A stretch of 64,000 nucleotides of DNA from Chryseobacterium sp. G0162. GTDB taxonomy: Bacteria > Bacteroidota > Bacteroidia > Flavobacteriales > Weeksellaceae. Below, piece by piece: positions 62,654-64,000 of this stretch; positions within the stretch are counted from its first letter, which is position 1, and each line of letters starts with the position of its first letter. Below the pieces are notes generated by a model. It was not told where the DNA came from, did not search any database, and saw nothing but the letters and a program-made list of their open reading frames with translations. A program made the translations under genes and the position numbers. The stretch covers positions 372,001 through 436,000 of the forward strand of contig NZ_CP033922.1 in the NCBI RefSeq assembly GCF_003815715.1. Reading direction: 5' to 3'.

Positions 62654-62679
62654 ATAAAACAACCAAAAAGTTGTTTTAT
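62654..62679. promoter_or_regulatory. Operator palindrome overlapping the SOD promoter
   Basis: ATAAAACAAC at 62654-62663 and GTTGTTTTAT at 62670-62679 are perfect 10-bp arms around 6 nt. The second arm includes the TTG at 62671-62673, a -33 element spaced 19 bp from TACCTTTG at 62693-62700. Confidence 0.7.
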
Positions 62680-62692
62680 TCAAATATATTGC

Positions 62693-62700
62693 TACCTTTG
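62693..62700 (+). promoter_or_regulatory. Bacteroidetes -7 element of the SOD operon (TACCTTTG)
   Basis: TACCTTTG fits TAnnTTTG, with a TTG at 62671-62673 as -33 element at 19-bp spacing. It lies 27 nt before the SOD start codon. The -33 region is inside a perfect palindrome. Confidence 0.7.
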
Positions 62701-62727
62701 TCCAACATTAATCAAAAATAAATGCAC

Positions 62728-63354
62728 ATGAAACCATTTACACTACCTCAATTATCTTATGCTTATGATGCTTTAGAGCCATTTATCGATAAAAATACAA
62801 TGACTATTCACCACCAGCGTCACCATCAGGCCTATGTAGATAACCTGAATGCTGCTTTAGAACAGACCCATGAAACCAATCCTGATCTTGATTCCTTATT
62901 ACAAAGAATCAGTGAATATAGTCCGGCCGTAAGAAATAATGGTGGTGGACATTTCAATCATTCTTTATTCTGGGAAATCCTTTCTCCACAACCTAAATTA
63001 ATCCCTGAGGGAAAACTGAATGAAGTCATTATCTCCACCTTCGGAAGTCTTGAAGAACTTAAGGCAGAAATGAAGAAGGCAGGACTTGGGCAATTTGGAT
63101 CCGGCTGGGTTTGGTTGTATGTAAAATTCAATGGATCTCTTGCGGTAAGTTCAACGCCTAATCAGGACAATCCTATGATGGATATTCTTCCGGTGAACAG
63201 AGGATTTCCAATCCTTGGAATTGATGTTTGGGAACATGCCTATTATCTGGCTTATCAGAACAAAAGAGCAGATTATCTGGATTCTTTCTGGTCTGTATTA
63301 GATTGGGCATCTGTAGAGAAAAAATATGAAGAAGCTCTTTCAAAAATAAGATAG
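62728..63354 (+). CDS. Superoxide dismutase, Fe/Mn family
   Basis: The ATG at 62728 (MKPFTLPQLSYAYDALEPF) fits family starts; an ATG at 62722 adds two residues. The 208-residue enzyme has the first metal His at 28 in IHHQRHHQAYV, the second in GGGHFNHSLFW, and the Asp/His pair in DVWEHAYYLAYQNKR. These make the Fe/Mn active site. The QDNPM motif near the end suggests a Mn or cambialistic type rather than strict Fe. It turns superoxide into peroxide and oxygen. The promoter overlaps the SufR-like palindrome, so redox or iron state should control expression. Confidence 0.93.
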   Translation: MKPFTLPQLSYAYDALEPFIDKNTMTIHHQRHHQAYVDNLNAALEQTHETNPDLDSLLQRISEYSPAVRNNGGGHFNHSLFWEILSPQPKLIPEGKLNEVIISTFGSLEELKAEMKKAGLGQFGSGWVWLYVKFNGSLAVSSTPNQDNPMMDILPVNRGFPILGIDVWEHAYYLAYQNKRADYLDSFWSVLDWASVEKKYEEALSKIR

Positions 63355-63375
63355 TAAATACAAATATTGCTAACA

Positions 63376-63876
63376 ATGGATACCCAGACTTTCGTAAATA
63401 AAGCAAAAGCTTCCGGCATTATTGCTTTTGACTTTTTAGACTATAAACCCACTACTGAAATTGTGGAATTAGATATCAGGAATCATCTTTTTATGGGAAT
63501 GATCGTCAAGGAAAAGGAATTTAAAGAATCAATTGCAGCAGTAGATTATTCTGTGTACAAAAACAAAGCTGTTGGAATTATTTGTTCAACCGACGCTATT
63601 ATTCCGCCTTGGGCCTACATGTTTCTCATGGAAAAACTATCTCCTTATGCTGCTTATGTAGATTTAAACAACGCTGAAACCGTTCTCCTTGATCTCTGGA
63701 AACGTCGTCTAATTTATGCAGACCTAAGACATTTTAAAAACCAGAAAGTAGTTGTTAGAGCTAATACCTCCCATGATCCTGCGCTGTATTTATTAGCCAC
63801 TGAACTTTTAAAACCATTAGTCAAAAGCCTGATGTATGGCGAAATAGGGTTACCCAAAGTAATTTTCAAAAAATAA
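63376..63876 (+). CDS. DUF2480-family protein
   Basis: The ATG at 63376 (MDTQTFVNKAKASGI) gives 166 residues; a longer frame needs a TTG. The soluble protein has VDYSVYKNKAVGIICSTDAIIPPWAYMFL and VVRANTSHDPALYLLATELLKPLVKSLMYGE, typical of DUF2480 proteins conserved across Bacteroidetes. Its function is unknown; some neighbours in other genomes are iron-sulfur assembly genes. It is 21 nt behind SOD, so it is probably in the SOD operon. Confidence 0.85.
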   Translation: MDTQTFVNKAKASGIIAFDFLDYKPTTEIVELDIRNHLFMGMIVKEKEFKESIAAVDYSVYKNKAVGIICSTDAIIPPWAYMFLMEKLSPYAAYVDLNNAETVLLDLWKRRLIYADLRHFKNQKVVVRANTSHDPALYLLATELLKPLVKSLMYGEIGLPKVIFKK

Positions 63877-63882
63877 AACAAA

Positions 63883-64000
63883 ATGAAAGCAATCATATTC
63901 AACGGATCTTTGGAAAGAAGAACAGAATCCACTTCCGGACTGATCTCTGCTTACCTATCAGAGCAGCTGAAAGCGCTTGGAATTCACACTGATGTTTTTA
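63883..64000 (+). CDS. Start of an NADPH-dependent FMN-reductase-like gene, 3-prime cut by window
   Basis: Thirty-nine residues are visible (MKAIIFNGSLERRTESTSGL, then ISAYLSEQLKALGIHTDVF). The first strand and GSLERRTES loop look like the flavin phosphate-binding loop of NAD(P)H-dependent FMN reductases/flavodoxin-fold enzymes. It begins 6 nt behind the DUF2480 stop, so it is probably the third gene of the SOD operon. The rest lies beyond the window. Confidence 0.7.
   Translation, partial: MKAIIFNGSLERRTESTSGLISAYLSEQLKALGIHTDVF

Overview
The window looks like chromosomal DNA of a flavobacterium, most likely Chryseobacterium or a close relative in the Weeksellaceae. The base composition is AT-rich. 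Several genes are preceded by the Bacteroidetes -7 promoter element TAnnTTTG, and Shine-Dalgarno sites are weak. The gene content fits as well: TonB-dependent receptors with carboxypeptidase-regulatory N-termini, FecR/ECF sigma pairs, a type IX secretion sorting domain, many lipoproteins, DUF2480 and DUF5686 proteins, and short double-glycine bacteriocin-like peptides. No rRNA operon, complete tRNA, transposase, phage module or CRISPR array is visible. Layout. 1-6.3 kb: a 5-prime-truncated DUF5686 outer-membrane protein, an AsmA-like envelope protein and a lipoprotein with a glycine-zipper tail, ending at a 24-nt tRNA-Ser 3-prime fragment with a terminator. 6.3-13.6 kb: an SMP-30-like propeller, a LytS/LytTR two-component pair, a secreted agmatine-deiminase/PAD-like lipoprotein, an AraC-GyrI regulator, two unlisted double-glycine peptide genes and a 7TM sensor-like protein. 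14-22 kb: an alpha/beta hydrolase, small membrane and secreted proteins, an Imm51-like orphan immunity gene, an S41 peptidase, DinB and TPR proteins. 22-31 kb: an NTF2-like protein under a perfect CRP-type palindrome, DUF6624, a P-loop ATPase, HxlR, PutP, an M1 aminopeptidase, a JmjC-like protein and a membrane protein. 31.6-38.8 kb: TetR, an S74-tailed surface protein and a 1,879-residue repeat protein. 39-41.4 kb: an ECF41-type sigma factor with its probable regulon (azoreductase and NTF2-like proteins). 41.5-45.4 kb: a TonB receptor plus beta-propeller phytase operon. 45.6-48.3 kb: a short UvrA-like ABC protein divergent from MarR. 48.6-61.2 kb: a sterol-desaturase-like enzyme, then a long minus-strand cluster (S41 peptidase, lipoprotein, T9SS cargo, two tandem paralogous beta-helix lipoproteins, STN-type TonB receptor, FecR) divergent from its ECF sigma factor. 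61.2-64 kb: HAD phosphatase and SufR-like regulator divergent from superoxide dismutase, DUF2480 and the start of a flavin reductase-like gene. How the genes work together. Three compact regulatory circuits can be read from the DNA. First, the ECF41 sigma factor and its azoreductase operon carry matching promoters with identical 16-nt spacers. Second, the MarR/UvrA-like divergon holds two tandem TTAAC-N3-GTTAA operators. Third, the SufR-like/SOD divergon holds GTTGTT-type palindromes at both promoters. The largest candidate system is the sigma/FecR/STN-receptor/beta-helix-lipoprotein cluster, which looks like a surface-signalling uptake locus with an unidentified substrate. Product names are inferred from sequence motifs read by eye; no database search was run.
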